The translations under genes were made by a program, and so were the position numbers. Below, one piece after another: positions 44,789 to 53,752 of a DNA stretch of 64,000 nucleotides. Positions within the stretch are counted from its first letter, which is position 1. The number at the start of each line of letters is the position of its first letter. Under the pieces are notes generated by a model that ran no database searches, was not told where the DNA came from, and saw only the letters and a list, made by a program, of their open reading frames with translations. The DNA comes from Caldilinea sp. CFX5 (GTDB lineage Bacteria; Chloroflexota; Anaerolineae; Caldilineales; Caldilineaceae), in contig QWII01000050.1 in NCBI GenBank assembly GCA_021405325.1, forward strand, positions 1 to 64,000, given 5' to 3'.

Positions 44789-45607
44789 ATGCGACCAATC
44801 ACTTTACGCGCTGACTACTATCAACAATTTGACGCCGACTTGACCCTGGCGATCCCTGGGGAGGGCTATGGCGGCTGGCAACAGGCGGATCTCACCATTG
44901 ACCTGGATCATACGGCGGTGGTGGTGATGCACGCCTGGGCGATGGGGACGCCAATGCAATTTCCGGGCTGGTATCGGGCGGTCGAATACATTCCACGCGC
45001 CCAGCAAATTCTGACTGAACACTTTCCGCGGCTGTTGGCGACGGTGCGCGGGGCGGGCATCACCCTCTTCCATGTGGTTGATGGCGGTGACTATTATCGG
45101 GCGTATGCCGGCTATCAACGCGCCGTGGCGTTGGCCGGCCCTGAACCAGCGCTGCCCACCGTTCCCAGCGATCCAACCCTGGCTGAACTGCGCCGCTTTC
45201 GCAGCCGCCACGTCTCTGTCGGCGCACATAACCAGGCCGATGTGGACGCCGGTTTTCGGCAACTGGCCTTTCCGCCCGCAGCACTCCCGGTGGGCGATGA
45301 GGGTATTGCGGAAAACGCCCACCAACTGACGGCGCTCTGTCTGGACGCCGGGGTCAACCACCTGATCTACACCGGCTTTGCCATCAACTGGTGTCTGCTG
45401 ATGTCCCCGGGCGGCATGGTCGATATGCGGCGGCGGGGGCTGCTCTGTTCGACCTTGCGGCAGGCCGTCACAGCGGTGGAGAACAAGGAGTCGGCGCGCA
45501 GCGAGGCGCACAAGGAAGAAGCGCTCTGGCGGGTAGCGCTGGCCTTCGGCTTTGTCTTTGACCTCCATGAGTTTATCGCAAAAGTGAAAAAGGAGCCGAC
45601 CCATTGA
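44789..45607 (+). CDS. Isochorismatase-like cysteine hydrolase
   Basis: 272 residues. The fold is shown by TAVVVMHAWAMG (catalytic Asp-type site reads H here), GITLFHVVDGGDYYRAYAGY and GVNHLIYTGFAINWCLLMSP with the nucleophile Cys. The usual first-strand aspartate (DMQ) appears as MHA, so the catalytic triad may be altered. Family members hydrolyse amides such as nicotinamide, N-carbamoylsarcosine or biuret. Its stop overlaps the next gene by 4 nt. Confidence 0.78.
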   Translation: MRPITLRADYYQQFDADLTLAIPGEGYGGWQQADLTIDLDHTAVVVMHAWAMGTPMQFPGWYRAVEYIPRAQQILTEHFPRLLATVRGAGITLFHVVDGGDYYRAYAGYQRAVALAGPEPALPTVPSDPTLAELRRFRSRHVSVGAHNQADVDAGFRQLAFPPAALPVGDEGIAENAHQLTALCLDAGVNHLIYTGFAINWCLLMSPGGMVDMRRRGLLCSTLRQAVTAVENKESARSEAHKEEALWRVALAFGFVFDLHEFIAKVKKEPTH

Positions 45608-47370
45608 CTAGCGAAGCACTCATCCCCTTTGCCGTTTGCGTTCTGCCCGAAGCGCGCCTCAATGCCTCGCGCACGGTGAGTTACCCCGGCTACATCCATG
45701 AGATCCTGCGTCATGCTGGTCTCTGCTATAGCACTGTCGCAGTGACTGAACTGGCTGCGGCCTTGCCATCAGTAGCCGTTCTACTGACCGTGGGCGACTA
45801 TCCGCTACCGGCTGACTTGCTTGCGCAATTGCGGGCTTGGGTGGCGGCTGGTGGGCAATGGGTGGCGGTGGGCGGCGTCGGCGGCGCGGCGGATCTCTTT
45901 GGCGTGGCGCTCGAACCGGTGGCCTATCGCGGCTTTGGCGGCGGCGGGGCGAACAATTTGGGCGAGGGCTATCTGCAGCCGGCGGTCGCCAGTCGCCTGC
46001 TGGAACATCTGCCCCTGCCGTTACACTTTTTCAACGGTCTCCCCGTACAGGTGACGGACGCCACCGTGTTGGCGGCTGTGCTGGATGCCCACCAGCGGCC
46101 CACCACCCGTGCGGCGTTGACCCAAAAACAGGTGGCGGCGGGCTGTTGCACCCTGCTGGCCCCCGATCTCACCGGCACAGTGGTGCGCATCCAACAGGGG
46201 GTGAGTGTGACCCGCGACGGCGTTTCGGCGCCCGACGGCAGCGCCCCCATCGGTGACAATGTCCTCAAAACGGGCGACGGCGCTGTTCTCGACTGGATCT
46301 TTGATCGCCAACCGGTTCCCGGCATCTCAGGACTGCAAGCCTTCTTACAACCGATTGCCGACCTCTGGCGGGAACTGCTCTTGCGCACCCTCTTGGCGGC
46401 CCTGGAAAGCGCTGATGCCACGTTGCCGCTGCTCTGGCTCTACCCACGTAACCTGCCGGCGTTGGCCCACCTCTCCCATGACACTGATGAGAATGACCCG
46501 GCGCTGGGGCAGCGTTTATTGGAGGTGGTGGCCGAAGCCGGCATCCCCTCGACCTGGTGTGTGATTGTCCCTGGCTACCCGCCGGATCTGATGGCGCGTA
46601 TCAAAGCCGCCGGTCATGAACTAGCCATGCACTACGACGCCATGAGCGCTGACTGCCCCTGGAGCCATACTCTTTTTCACCAACAGTGGGAAACCCTGGT
46701 CGCCCTCTTTGACGCTGAACCGGTTAGCAATAAGAATCACTACCTGCGTTGGGAAGGGGATGTCGAGTTTTTCCGCTGGTGTGAAGAGCATGGCATCCAG
46801 TTGGATCAATCCAAGGGGGCGTCCAAGACGGGCGAGGCGGGTTATAACTTTGGCACTTGTCATCTCTTCTTCCCGGTCGCCTTTGACGGGACGCCACTTG
46901 ATGTCCTTGAATTAGCCACGCCCACCCAGGATCTGGAAATCTTTGCGCCCCCGGCCTTGTTGACGCCGCTGCTGGACGCCGTGGTGCGTTGTCATGGCAT
47001 CCTGCATCTGCTCTTTCACCCGGCGCACATTGCCAAACCCGGTGTCGCCGACGCACTGCTGACGGCGGTGGCGACGGCCCAAGCGCATGGGGTGGCCTGG
47101 TGGAGCGCCGGCCAACTCAACCGTTGGGAGCGCGCCCGGCGCCAGGTCGCGTGGCAGTGGCAAGTGTCCACCAGCGGCGCGGCAGTGGCGCTGCATACGC
47201 CAGTCGCCCTGCCGGAAGCGACGATCCTCTGGCGCTGTCGCCCGGAACAGACCATTACGCTTGATGGCGACGTACAGCCGGTGACGCTGGTGCGCCGGTG
47301 GGGTTTTGATTTCTATGCGGTGCAAACCGATTTGGCTGCCGGCGCTACAGCCCGCTGGTGTTGTGGTTGA
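45604..47370 (+). CDS. Two-domain protein: GATase-like domain plus deacetylase-like domain
   Basis: 588 residues. The N-terminal 130 residues resemble a class I amidotransferase-like fold of the kind fused to glycoside-active proteins (VLLTVGDYPLPADLLAQLRA, WVAVGGVGGAADLFG). From about 290 the protein resembles polysaccharide deacetylases: LAHLSHDTDENDPALG with the HDTD metal site, and GHELAMHYDAM. A beta-rich tail follows. TTG 45604 with AAAGGAG upstream is the likely start. Coupled to the hydrolase gene, so both probably act on the same imported amide. Confidence 0.65.
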   Translation: MTSEALIPFAVCVLPEARLNASRTVSYPGYIHEILRHAGLCYSTVAVTELAAALPSVAVLLTVGDYPLPADLLAQLRAWVAAGGQWVAVGGVGGAADLFGVALEPVAYRGFGGGGANNLGEGYLQPAVASRLLEHLPLPLHFFNGLPVQVTDATVLAAVLDAHQRPTTRAALTQKQVAAGCCTLLAPDLTGTVVRIQQGVSVTRDGVSAPDGSAPIGDNVLKTGDGAVLDWIFDRQPVPGISGLQAFLQPIADLWRELLLRTLLAALESADATLPLLWLYPRNLPALAHLSHDTDENDPALGQRLLEVVAEAGIPSTWCVIVPGYPPDLMARIKAAGHELAMHYDAMSADCPWSHTLFHQQWETLVALFDAEPVSNKNHYLRWEGDVEFFRWCEEHGIQLDQSKGASKTGEAGYNFGTCHLFFPVAFDGTPLDVLELATPTQDLEIFAPPALLTPLLDAVVRCHGILHLLFHPAHIAKPGVADALLTAVATAQAHGVAWWSAGQLNRWERARRQVAWQWQVSTSGAAVALHTPVALPEATILWRCRPEQTITLDGDVQPVTLVRRWGFDFYAVQTDLAAGATARWCCG

Positions 47371-47451
47371 TAGGAGCAAGTCGTTTGCTTGGTAGATCAA
47401 GGAAGGCCCAGTAGAGACAGGGTTGTCAAGGGGGTGATGCAAAAACAGCAG

Positions 47452-47480
47452 TTGACGGGTAATAGACACCATGATAGACT
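47452..47480 (+). promoter_or_regulatory. Promoter for the first sugar importer
   Basis: TTGACG (47452-47457), 17-nt spacer, TAGACT (47475-47480), preceded by TGCAAAAACAGCAG. It matches the promoter at 37886-37914 in both boxes, spacing and upstream A-run. A 17-bp hairpin in the leader follows. Confidence 0.7.
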
Positions 47481-47550
47481 GCCTACAGCAGAATTAATTT
47501 GATGGTATCACCTGTGTTGTCGTTGGAGTAGCTCCGCCTAGTTGCGTACC

Positions 47551-47592
47551 GCGACAGTGAACAATCATTTTTCCTTGATTGTTCACTGTCGC
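47551..47592 (+). promoter_or_regulatory. Leader hairpin before the sugar-binding protein
   Basis: 47551-47567 pairs perfectly (17 bp) with 47576-47592 around TTTTTCCT. It lies between promoter and ribosome-binding site (GGAGAAG). It could be an attenuator or an mRNA-stabilising 5' stem; the mode is unknown. Confidence 0.55.
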
Positions 47593-47635
47593 GATCATTG
47601 ATACGTTCACTGCCAAAGAAGGAGAAGATGCGACT

Positions 47636-48958
47636 ATGAGACACACCGTAAGCCGTCGTGGGTTTTTGCAAACGCTTGGCGTAGGAACTGTGGGTGTTGC
47701 ATTGGCCGCTTGCGCACCCATTGCACCAGGGGCAAGCGGCGGACAAGCGCCGGCTGCCGCCAAAGCCACCACCCATGTCTTCGACTATGACCCGACCGGT
47801 ACTGATACCTGGGTGGCTGCTGACGCCGAATTTGTCGAGTATTTTACCGGCAAATATCCCAACATTGAAGTTATCCGCGAGCAGGCGCCGTGGACGGGCT
47901 TCACCGAAAAGTTGTTAACCTCGATTGCCGGCGGCTCCCAATATGATGTGATCTACGGCTATTGGGAATGGCTGCCCCTCTTCCGTGACAACGATGTCGT
48001 CGGCCCCTTGGATGACCTGATCGCCGGCGACAGCGAACTCTCCGCCGATGATTTCTATGACTACGCCAAAGAGACCGTTGACGGGCAGACCTATGGGCTG
48101 GCCTGGTTTATCAGCGGCTGGCTGCATTGGTATAACAAGAACGCTGTGCAAGAGGCTGGTCACGCTGATCTAAAAGCGCTGGATAACGAGGGCAAGTGGG
48201 ATTACGACGCCTGGTATAACTTCGCCAAAACCTTCACCAGTGAAAAAGATGGCGCACCGCTCTATGGCTATGATATGGGCGCCACGCGCAGCGTCACCGT
48301 CTACACCATGTTAGCCTGGGCGTGGGGCACCGAGTTTTGGAATGAAGACTTTACGCAAAACATCATCAACTCCGAAGAAAATGTCAAACTCTGGCAGTGG
48401 CTCCAACAGTTCTACAGCGAAGGCTTGACGCCAACGCCCGGCGCCGGCGCCCAAGAGCAGGCGCCTGGCTTTACCAACGGCCGCGCTGTCGCCACCATGG
48501 CCGGTCAATGGTACACCCGCAACATTGTCCAGGAAAAGACGACCGACCTCTTTGACATTGGCATGGTGCGTTTCCCCAAGGGGCCAGAAGGCCAATATTC
48601 GGTGGCTGCGCTCAACTCCTTCTACTTTGCCCGCGAACCGCAAGCGCCGGAAGCGGCCTGGACCTGGTACAAAGAGCGTTCTTTCTCCGAAATGGCGGCC
48701 AAAATCTATGCCCAGATTGGGGGCGGGCGCTTCCCCTCGCGCAAGAGCGTGGCGCCGCAAAAGCTCTTTGACTGGGAGGACACCGAGGTCTATGAGGCCA
48801 TCCGCCCCATTTTGCGCACCTATCGCACCAGCCCCAAAGAAGCAGAGTGGACAGCGCTCTATCAGGCGGCCTATGATGAAATGATTTTGGCGACGCGTCC
48901 GGTCGAAGAGATTCTTGGTCAACTTGCGGAAAATGCCACCGCGCTTGTGCAGGGATAA
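47636..48958 (+). CDS. Sugar ABC binding lipoprotein (SBP family 1)
   Basis: 440 residues from ATG 47636 (AAGAAGGAGAAG upstream). Twin-arginine-like signal SRRGFLQTLGVGTVGVALAA with lipobox AAC, then an extracellular SBP_bac_1 fold (YFTGKYPNIEVIREQAPWTG, AGGSQYDVIYGYWEW, MAGQWYTR). It binds a sugar or sugar-like compound. The permease genes follow after a 500-nt gap full of stems; the ATPase gene is absent here and must be shared from elsewhere. Confidence 0.92.
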   Translation: MRHTVSRRGFLQTLGVGTVGVALAACAPIAPGASGGQAPAAAKATTHVFDYDPTGTDTWVAADAEFVEYFTGKYPNIEVIREQAPWTGFTEKLLTSIAGGSQYDVIYGYWEWLPLFRDNDVVGPLDDLIAGDSELSADDFYDYAKETVDGQTYGLAWFISGWLHWYNKNAVQEAGHADLKALDNEGKWDYDAWYNFAKTFTSEKDGAPLYGYDMGATRSVTVYTMLAWAWGTEFWNEDFTQNIINSEENVKLWQWLQQFYSEGLTPTPGAGAQEQAPGFTNGRAVATMAGQWYTRNIVQEKTTDLFDIGMVRFPKGPEGQYSVAALNSFYFAREPQAPEAAWTWYKERSFSEMAAKIYAQIGGGRFPSRKSVAPQKLFDWEDTEVYEAIRPILRTYRTSPKEAEWTALYQAAYDEMILATRPVEEILGQLAENATALVQG

Positions 48959-48968
48959 TCAGCAATCA

Positions 48969-49005
48969 CGTTCCCTTTCAGATCGTTCCAGCCTGAAAGG
49001 GAACG
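48969..49005 (+). terminator. 13-bp hairpin directly after the binding protein gene
   Basis: 48969-48981 pairs perfectly with 48993-49005 around an 11-nt loop, 10 nt after the stop. No T-run. It most likely protects the binding-protein message or partially stops transcription ahead of the permeases. Confidence 0.65.
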
Positions 49006-49050
49006 GCGCTGCGCTGTGCTTTGCGAAATAAGTGTTGATAGGTAATGCTC

Positions 49051-49164
49051 CAGGACTTACGCAAGACGCCGGGCACCCAGAGGGTTCCCGCGCCATCCTG
49101 GCGGCAAGAGATGTGCCGCCAGGATGGCGGCGTTCCCAGGAAAGATTCGTCTTGCGTAAGTCCT
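49051..49164. mobile_element. MITE-like element with 17-bp terminal inverted repeats
   Basis: Bases 49052-49068 (AGGACTTACGCAAGACG) are inverted at 49148-49164. ATGCTC stands on both sides (49045-49050 and 49165-49170), a probable target-site duplication. Inside is a strong stem around GCCGCCAGGATGGC. No gene is inside. A related inner sequence without the ends lies at about 51305-51382. The remaining part of the 500-nt gap (49171-49460) has two small hairpins near 49177 and 49203 and otherwise nothing recognised. Confidence 0.65.
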
Positions 49165-49460
49165 ATGCTCGTTCCGCCGGTCTCCGGCGGAATGCCGCTT
49201 GGACGCTCCGCGTCCCTCAGGGACGTGGAGCGTCGGGAGCCCCTTGGGCGCGATATAACCACGCGGAGCATGGTTACGAGAAATAGGTAGTAAAGACTAA
49301 TGCAGGGTAGCTAATGGTTTCGGTAATCCTTGGAACTTGTCACGCCGGCGGCGATGACCTACAGTTACCGCTTTATTTTCGTAACGTTCTTTAGTCTTTG
49401 GGCTGGCTGAACGGCGTTGACTGAGCGTATTGGCACAACCAGAGGGAGTGGCGAACTGTA

Positions 49461-50372
49461 ATGACTGCTATTGTCAAAACCAGACGCGGTGTATTGGCGC
49501 GCCGGGAAGCCTGGGAAGGGCGGCTCTATGTGTTACCCTGGGTGTTGGGCTTCCTGATCTTCACCATTGGGCCGATGTGGGCTTCGGTTTACTTTTCTTT
49601 TACTGAGTATTCGGTGCTGGCGGGGGCAACGTGGCTTGGCGTGGATAATTACGCCAAAATTCTGCGCAACGATCACCTCTTTTGGTTGAGCCTCTACAAC
49701 ACGGTCTATTTTGTGGCGCTCTCTGTGCCGCTCAACCTGCTGGCTTCCTTTCTGGTGGCGCTGCTCTTGACGATCAAGCTGCCGGGGATCAACCTCTTTC
49801 GCACGCTCTACTATCTGCCCGTCATCACACCGGCGGTTGCCAGTTCACTCACCTGGAGTCTACTCTTTTCGGGGGAGTTCGGGCTGGTCAACGCCGTGCT
49901 GCGTTCACTGGGACTGCCCGTCTTCAACTGGCTCTTTGACCCGCAGATCACCAAGCTCATCTTTGTGATCATGGGGCTGTGGGGAATTGGCGGCAGCGTC
50001 ATCATCTTTCTGGCGGGGTTGCAAAATGTGCCAAGCGTCCTCTATGAAGCGGCGGCCATCGACGGCGCCAATCTCTGGCAGCGCTTTCGCCACATTACCA
50101 TCCCCATGATGACGCCGCTCATCTTCTTCAACCTGGTGCTGGGGATCATCGGCACCTTTCAAGTCTTTACCGGCGCCTACATCATCACCGCCGGCGGCCC
50201 GGCCAACTCGACGCTCTTTTATGTACTCTATCTCTACAACAACGCGTTCAAGTTTTTCAAGATGGGTTATGCGTCGGCGTTGGCCTGGCTGCTCTTTCTC
50301 CTGATCCTGGCCTTTACCATCCTCCAACTGCGCATGGCCCGGCTTTGGGTTTTCTACGAGGCGGAACGATGA
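49461..50372 (+). CDS. Sugar ABC permease, MalF/UgpA type
   Basis: 303 residues, six membrane segments, with GRLYVLPWVLGFLIFTIGPM at the N-terminus and the EAA loop YEAAAIDGANLWQRFRHITI. It forms the channel with the next gene, whose start overlaps by 4 nt (ATGA). Confidence 0.94.
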   Translation: MTAIVKTRRGVLARREAWEGRLYVLPWVLGFLIFTIGPMWASVYFSFTEYSVLAGATWLGVDNYAKILRNDHLFWLSLYNTVYFVALSVPLNLLASFLVALLLTIKLPGINLFRTLYYLPVITPAVASSLTWSLLFSGEFGLVNAVLRSLGLPVFNWLFDPQITKLIFVIMGLWGIGGSVIIFLAGLQNVPSVLYEAAAIDGANLWQRFRHITIPMMTPLIFFNLVLGIIGTFQVFTGAYIITAGGPANSTLFYVLYLYNNAFKFFKMGYASALAWLLFLLILAFTILQLRMARLWVFYEAER

Positions 50373-51283
50373 GCGAACAACCGTTGGCGGGATCGCTACC
50401 CCGCCGTAATCAGCCGCAGATGACAGGATTGGCGCGCCCGCGGACACTTGCTATCGGACAATGGCTGCCCAAATTATTGCTCTATGCGCTTTTGACAGCG
50501 ATTGCGCTGGTCTTTCTCCTGCCCAGCTTTTGGATGCTCAGCACATCGCTCAAGCCGCCGGAGGAGGTCTTCCTCTATCCTCCGCGTTTGATTCCCAGGA
50601 ACATCACCTGGAGCAACTACCCGGAAGCGATCCAGAAATTTCCCTTTCTGCTCTATCTGCGCAACTCGGTGATTGTGACGAGTCTGGCGACATTGGGGAC
50701 AGTGCTTTCCGCCAGCCTGGTCGCCTTTGGCTTTGCCCGGCGTCGTTTCCCCGAACGGGAGCTGCTCTTTGGCGTGCTGCTCTCGACCATGATGCTGCCG
50801 GGCATTGTCACCCTCATCCCAACCTTTGTCCTCTTTACCCAACTGGGCTGGGTCAACACCTTTTTGCCGTTAACGGCGCCGGCCTTCTTTGGCGGGGGCG
50901 CCTTTAATATCTTTTTGCTGCGCCAGTTCTATCGCACCCTGCCCTATGATTACGATGAAGCCGCCTATATCGACGGCGCCTCCAGTCTGCGGGTCTGGTG
51001 GGAGATTATTGTGCCTTTTTCCAAAGCGCCGCTGGCCGTCATCACCGTCTTTACCATCCTGGGCGCCTGGAATGACTTTATGGGGCCGCTCATCTACATG
51101 AACAAACCCCACATGCGCACGCTGGCGTTGGGCCTGCAATTCTTTCGCGACCAATTTGTGACCCAGTGGGGCTATCTGATGGCCGCCTCCACCTTGACGC
51201 TAATTCCGGTGTTGATCCTCTTTGCCGTGGCCCAACGCTACTTTATGGAGGGCATTTTGCTGACAGGGTTATCTGGCCGGTGA
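50369..51283 (+). CDS. Sugar ABC permease, MalG/UgpE type
   Basis: 304 residues from ATG 50369. Six membrane segments. EAA loop YDEAAYIDGASSLRVWWEII. The C-terminus ends with MEGILLTGLSGR, the usual MalG-type tail. It works with the permease above and the binding protein at 47636. A dispersed repeat lies between its stop and the next gene (51305-51382). Confidence 0.94.
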   Translation: MSEQPLAGSLPRRNQPQMTGLARPRTLAIGQWLPKLLLYALLTAIALVFLLPSFWMLSTSLKPPEEVFLYPPRLIPRNITWSNYPEAIQKFPFLLYLRNSVIVTSLATLGTVLSASLVAFGFARRRFPERELLFGVLLSTMMLPGIVTLIPTFVLFTQLGWVNTFLPLTAPAFFGGGAFNIFLLRQFYRTLPYDYDEAAYIDGASSLRVWWEIIVPFSKAPLAVITVFTILGAWNDFMGPLIYMNKPHMRTLALGLQFFRDQFVTQWGYLMAASTLTLIPVLILFAVAQRYFMEGILLTGLSGR

Positions 51284-51304
51284 AGACCAACGAACGGAAC
51301 TGCT

Positions 51305-51382
51305 TAAACGCCTGGGAACGCCGCCATCTCTGGCGGCAGTCCGGCAAGGATGCCGCGGGAACCCGCTGGGTGCCCAGGCTGT
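51305..51382. repeat. Dispersed palindromic repeat, second copy
   Basis: CTGGGAACGCCGCCATCTCT and GCGGGAACCCGCTGGGTGCC are near matches to the reverse complement of the inside of the MITE at 49051-49164. The terminal repeats are lacking. It fills the gap before the aminotransferase gene. Confidence 0.6.
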
Positions 51383-51412
51383 ACCTACGTGATTAAAGAA
51401 AGGACTTACTTG

Positions 51413-52675
51413 ATGCAACCAACTTTGGCGCCACCCAAAGCTGAACGCGCGCTCTATGGCGCCGCTGCCTCCGCTGGTCAGCATGGCGTTCTGCCTATGC
51501 CTTTCCCGCGCATCATGGGGCCGAATTGCGAGCGCTACCTCCAAGAGGTCATCGCCAGCGGCTTGACCATTGATATGATGGGCCGTTTTGAAAAAGCTTT
51601 CGCCGTCGAACTGGGGGTGAAACATTGCATCGCTACCCCCGGTTGCACACCGGCGCTTGGCGTCTTGGCCGCCGCTTTCCCCTTTGACCCCGGCGACGAG
51701 ATCATCGTCAGCCCCATCACCGATTTCGGCACGATCCAGGGGTTATGTTTGGAAAATTATATCCCGGTCTTTGCCGACACCGCGCCAGGGACGGTCAACG
51801 TGAGCGCGGCCACCATCGAGCCATGTATCACCGACCGCACGCGGGCGATCCTGGTTGTTCACAAAACCGGTCTGATCTGCGATATGGACGCCATCAATGC
51901 CCTGGCCGCGCGGCATGGCCTCTTTGTCTATGAGGATTGCTGTCAGGCTGTCTTTGGCAGCTATAAAGGACGCCTGGCCGGGACGTTAGCGGCGGCCGCA
52001 GCCTTCTCTTTTGACCCAGAAAAGACCCTGGGCGCCGACACCGGCGGCTGCATTGTGACCAATGACGATGCGCTGGCCGAACGGATGCGCTTCATCGGTC
52101 ATAGCCGCGGGGCAGCCAATGTCCCCGATTTTGGCCGCGTTCATGCCGAGTTGGGGTACGCCTACCGGATGCCCCAATGCACAGCGGCAATCTGTCTAGG
52201 TCAACTTGAGATTATTCGCGAACAGGTGTTACATCGTGACCGCATGGTGCGCCTGTTGACCGACCTGCTGGCTGCGATCCCCGGCATCACCCCGCTGCCG
52301 ATTCCCGACGATGTGGATTGCTATTCCTGTTGGATGGTCGGCTTTAGCATCGATCCGGCGCAATTTCGCTGTTCACCGACACAATTTGCCGACCAGGTGG
52401 CCGCCGCCGGCATACCGGGCGCCGGTCAGGGCAAATATTATCTGATGCCCGCCGCCTGCACCTTCTTACAAGAACGGGCCGCCACCCAGACCTACCCCTT
52501 CACCATGCCGCCGGCCTCGCGCACCTATCGTTACGCTGGTGACAATTGTCCGAATGCCCAAGCTTTTCTGGAGAATTTCATCCGCTGGTCCACCTTCTGT
52601 GAAAAATATGAACCTGCACACTGTGAACTGGCCGCCGACATTGTACGCACCGTCGCCGATCACAACCGTCGCTAA
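51413..52675 (+). CDS. DegT/DnrJ/EryC1-type PLP aminotransferase
   Basis: 420 residues from ATG 51413 (AAAGAAAGGA upstream). PLP fold: MGRFEKAFAVELGVKHCIAT, PGCTPALGVLAAAFPFDPGD, FVYEDCCQAVFGSYKG, and AFSFDPEKTLGADTGGCIVT with the lysine. The family attaches amino groups to keto sugars. It sits between the sugar importer and a deacetylase-hydrolase-dehydrogenase set, which fits conversion of an amino sugar or its reverse. Confidence 0.9.
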   Translation: MQPTLAPPKAERALYGAAASAGQHGVLPMPFPRIMGPNCERYLQEVIASGLTIDMMGRFEKAFAVELGVKHCIATPGCTPALGVLAAAFPFDPGDEIIVSPITDFGTIQGLCLENYIPVFADTAPGTVNVSAATIEPCITDRTRAILVVHKTGLICDMDAINALAARHGLFVYEDCCQAVFGSYKGRLAGTLAAAAAFSFDPEKTLGADTGGCIVTNDDALAERMRFIGHSRGAANVPDFGRVHAELGYAYRMPQCTAAICLGQLEIIREQVLHRDRMVRLLTDLLAAIPGITPLPIPDDVDCYSCWMVGFSIDPAQFRCSPTQFADQVAAAGIPGAGQGKYYLMPAACTFLQERAATQTYPFTMPPASRTYRYAGDNCPNAQAFLENFIRWSTFCEKYEPAHCELAADIVRTVADHNRR

Positions 52676-52747
52676 AGCCTGCCAGTCGCGAAGCGACGGC
52701 TGAGGGTAGCCGTGGGTTTCAACCCACGATTGTTTTAGGAGACAAGC

Positions 52748-53752
52748 ATGAGCATTCAGCTTCAACCATGCACCTGGAAACATGGCAAACGCTGGGCCTA
52801 TACCGTCACCTATGACGAGGCCATGTCCGAACTCTTTGACCATGTTGTCCCACTGCACGAGGAGTTGGGCATCCCCGGCCATCTGGAAGTGGTGGTCGGC
52901 CACATGGGCCAAGTGCGCGCCATTGGCAATTCAAGCTACAATGGCTATCACCACATGCCGCCGGCCCAACTGCGCCAGTTGATCGACCGCGGCTGGGGCG
53001 TGGGCAACCACTCCTGGACTCACGGCGTCGTCGAAGAGAACATTGACCTGGAAATCTACCAGGCCAAACGGGTTCTCGAAGAGGCGATTGGCCGGCGCGT
53101 CACCAGCTACTGTGCGCCCGGCAGCAACGACAACATGACCCCCACCATCACCGCCGCGCTGCAAGACGCCGGTTATCTCTGTGCCATGTCCGTCACCGAT
53201 GACATCAATCGGCCCGACGGCGATCTCTGGTTTTTGAACCGCGCCAGCAATCTGCACCGGGCGTGGACGCCCCTCTTTTCCGCCTTTGACCCCCATCACC
53301 GGCTGCACCAGGCGCGCCAGCAACAGGGCTGGGTGATCGACTATTGTCACTGCCCCGCCCCCCAAATTCCGCACGAAAGCAAAGATGTCTATATCGACGA
53401 ACACCGCGCCCGCTTAGAGACCGTCTTAGCCACCGGCGGCAATGAAGTGTGGCCGGCCACGGCTGAAGAGATTGTCGATTACATCCTCTGTCGGCGGCAG
53501 ACGCAGATAGCGCCAATCAACAATGGCGATGGTCGGGCCGCCGTTCGCCTGGTGCTGGTTGATCTGCCTGCGCCGGTGGCGAGCCGGCAAGTCACCTTTG
53601 ACATTACACTGCCGCCGGAATTGCGCCGCAATCCCTTGCTGATTGTCAACGGTCAACCGCAGCCGGCGCTCTTAGTTTCGCTCAGTACCGCCCGTGTGAC
53701 CCTGGATCTGTCACAGCCCGTCACCTTAGCCCTGGAAGGGAGTAGTCAATGA
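52748..53752 (+). CDS. Polysaccharide deacetylase-like (NodB fold) protein
   Basis: 334 residues. Motif 1 TYDEAMSE (variant of TFDDG), motif 2 NHSWTH, motif 3 YCAPGSND. The C-terminal 75 residues are a beta-rich domain. The first aspartate motif is altered, so the metal site may differ. AGGAG lies 9 nt before ATG. Its stop overlaps the carbon-nitrogen hydrolase gene by 4 nt. No signal peptide, so it acts in the cytoplasm. Confidence 0.82.
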   Translation: MSIQLQPCTWKHGKRWAYTVTYDEAMSELFDHVVPLHEELGIPGHLEVVVGHMGQVRAIGNSSYNGYHHMPPAQLRQLIDRGWGVGNHSWTHGVVEENIDLEIYQAKRVLEEAIGRRVTSYCAPGSNDNMTPTITAALQDAGYLCAMSVTDDINRPDGDLWFLNRASNLHRAWTPLFSAFDPHHRLHQARQQQGWVIDYCHCPAPQIPHESKDVYIDEHRARLETVLATGGNEVWPATAEEIVDYILCRRQTQIAPINNGDGRAAVRLVLVDLPAPVASRQVTFDITLPPELRRNPLLIVNGQPQPALLVSLSTARVTLDLSQPVTLALEGSSQ

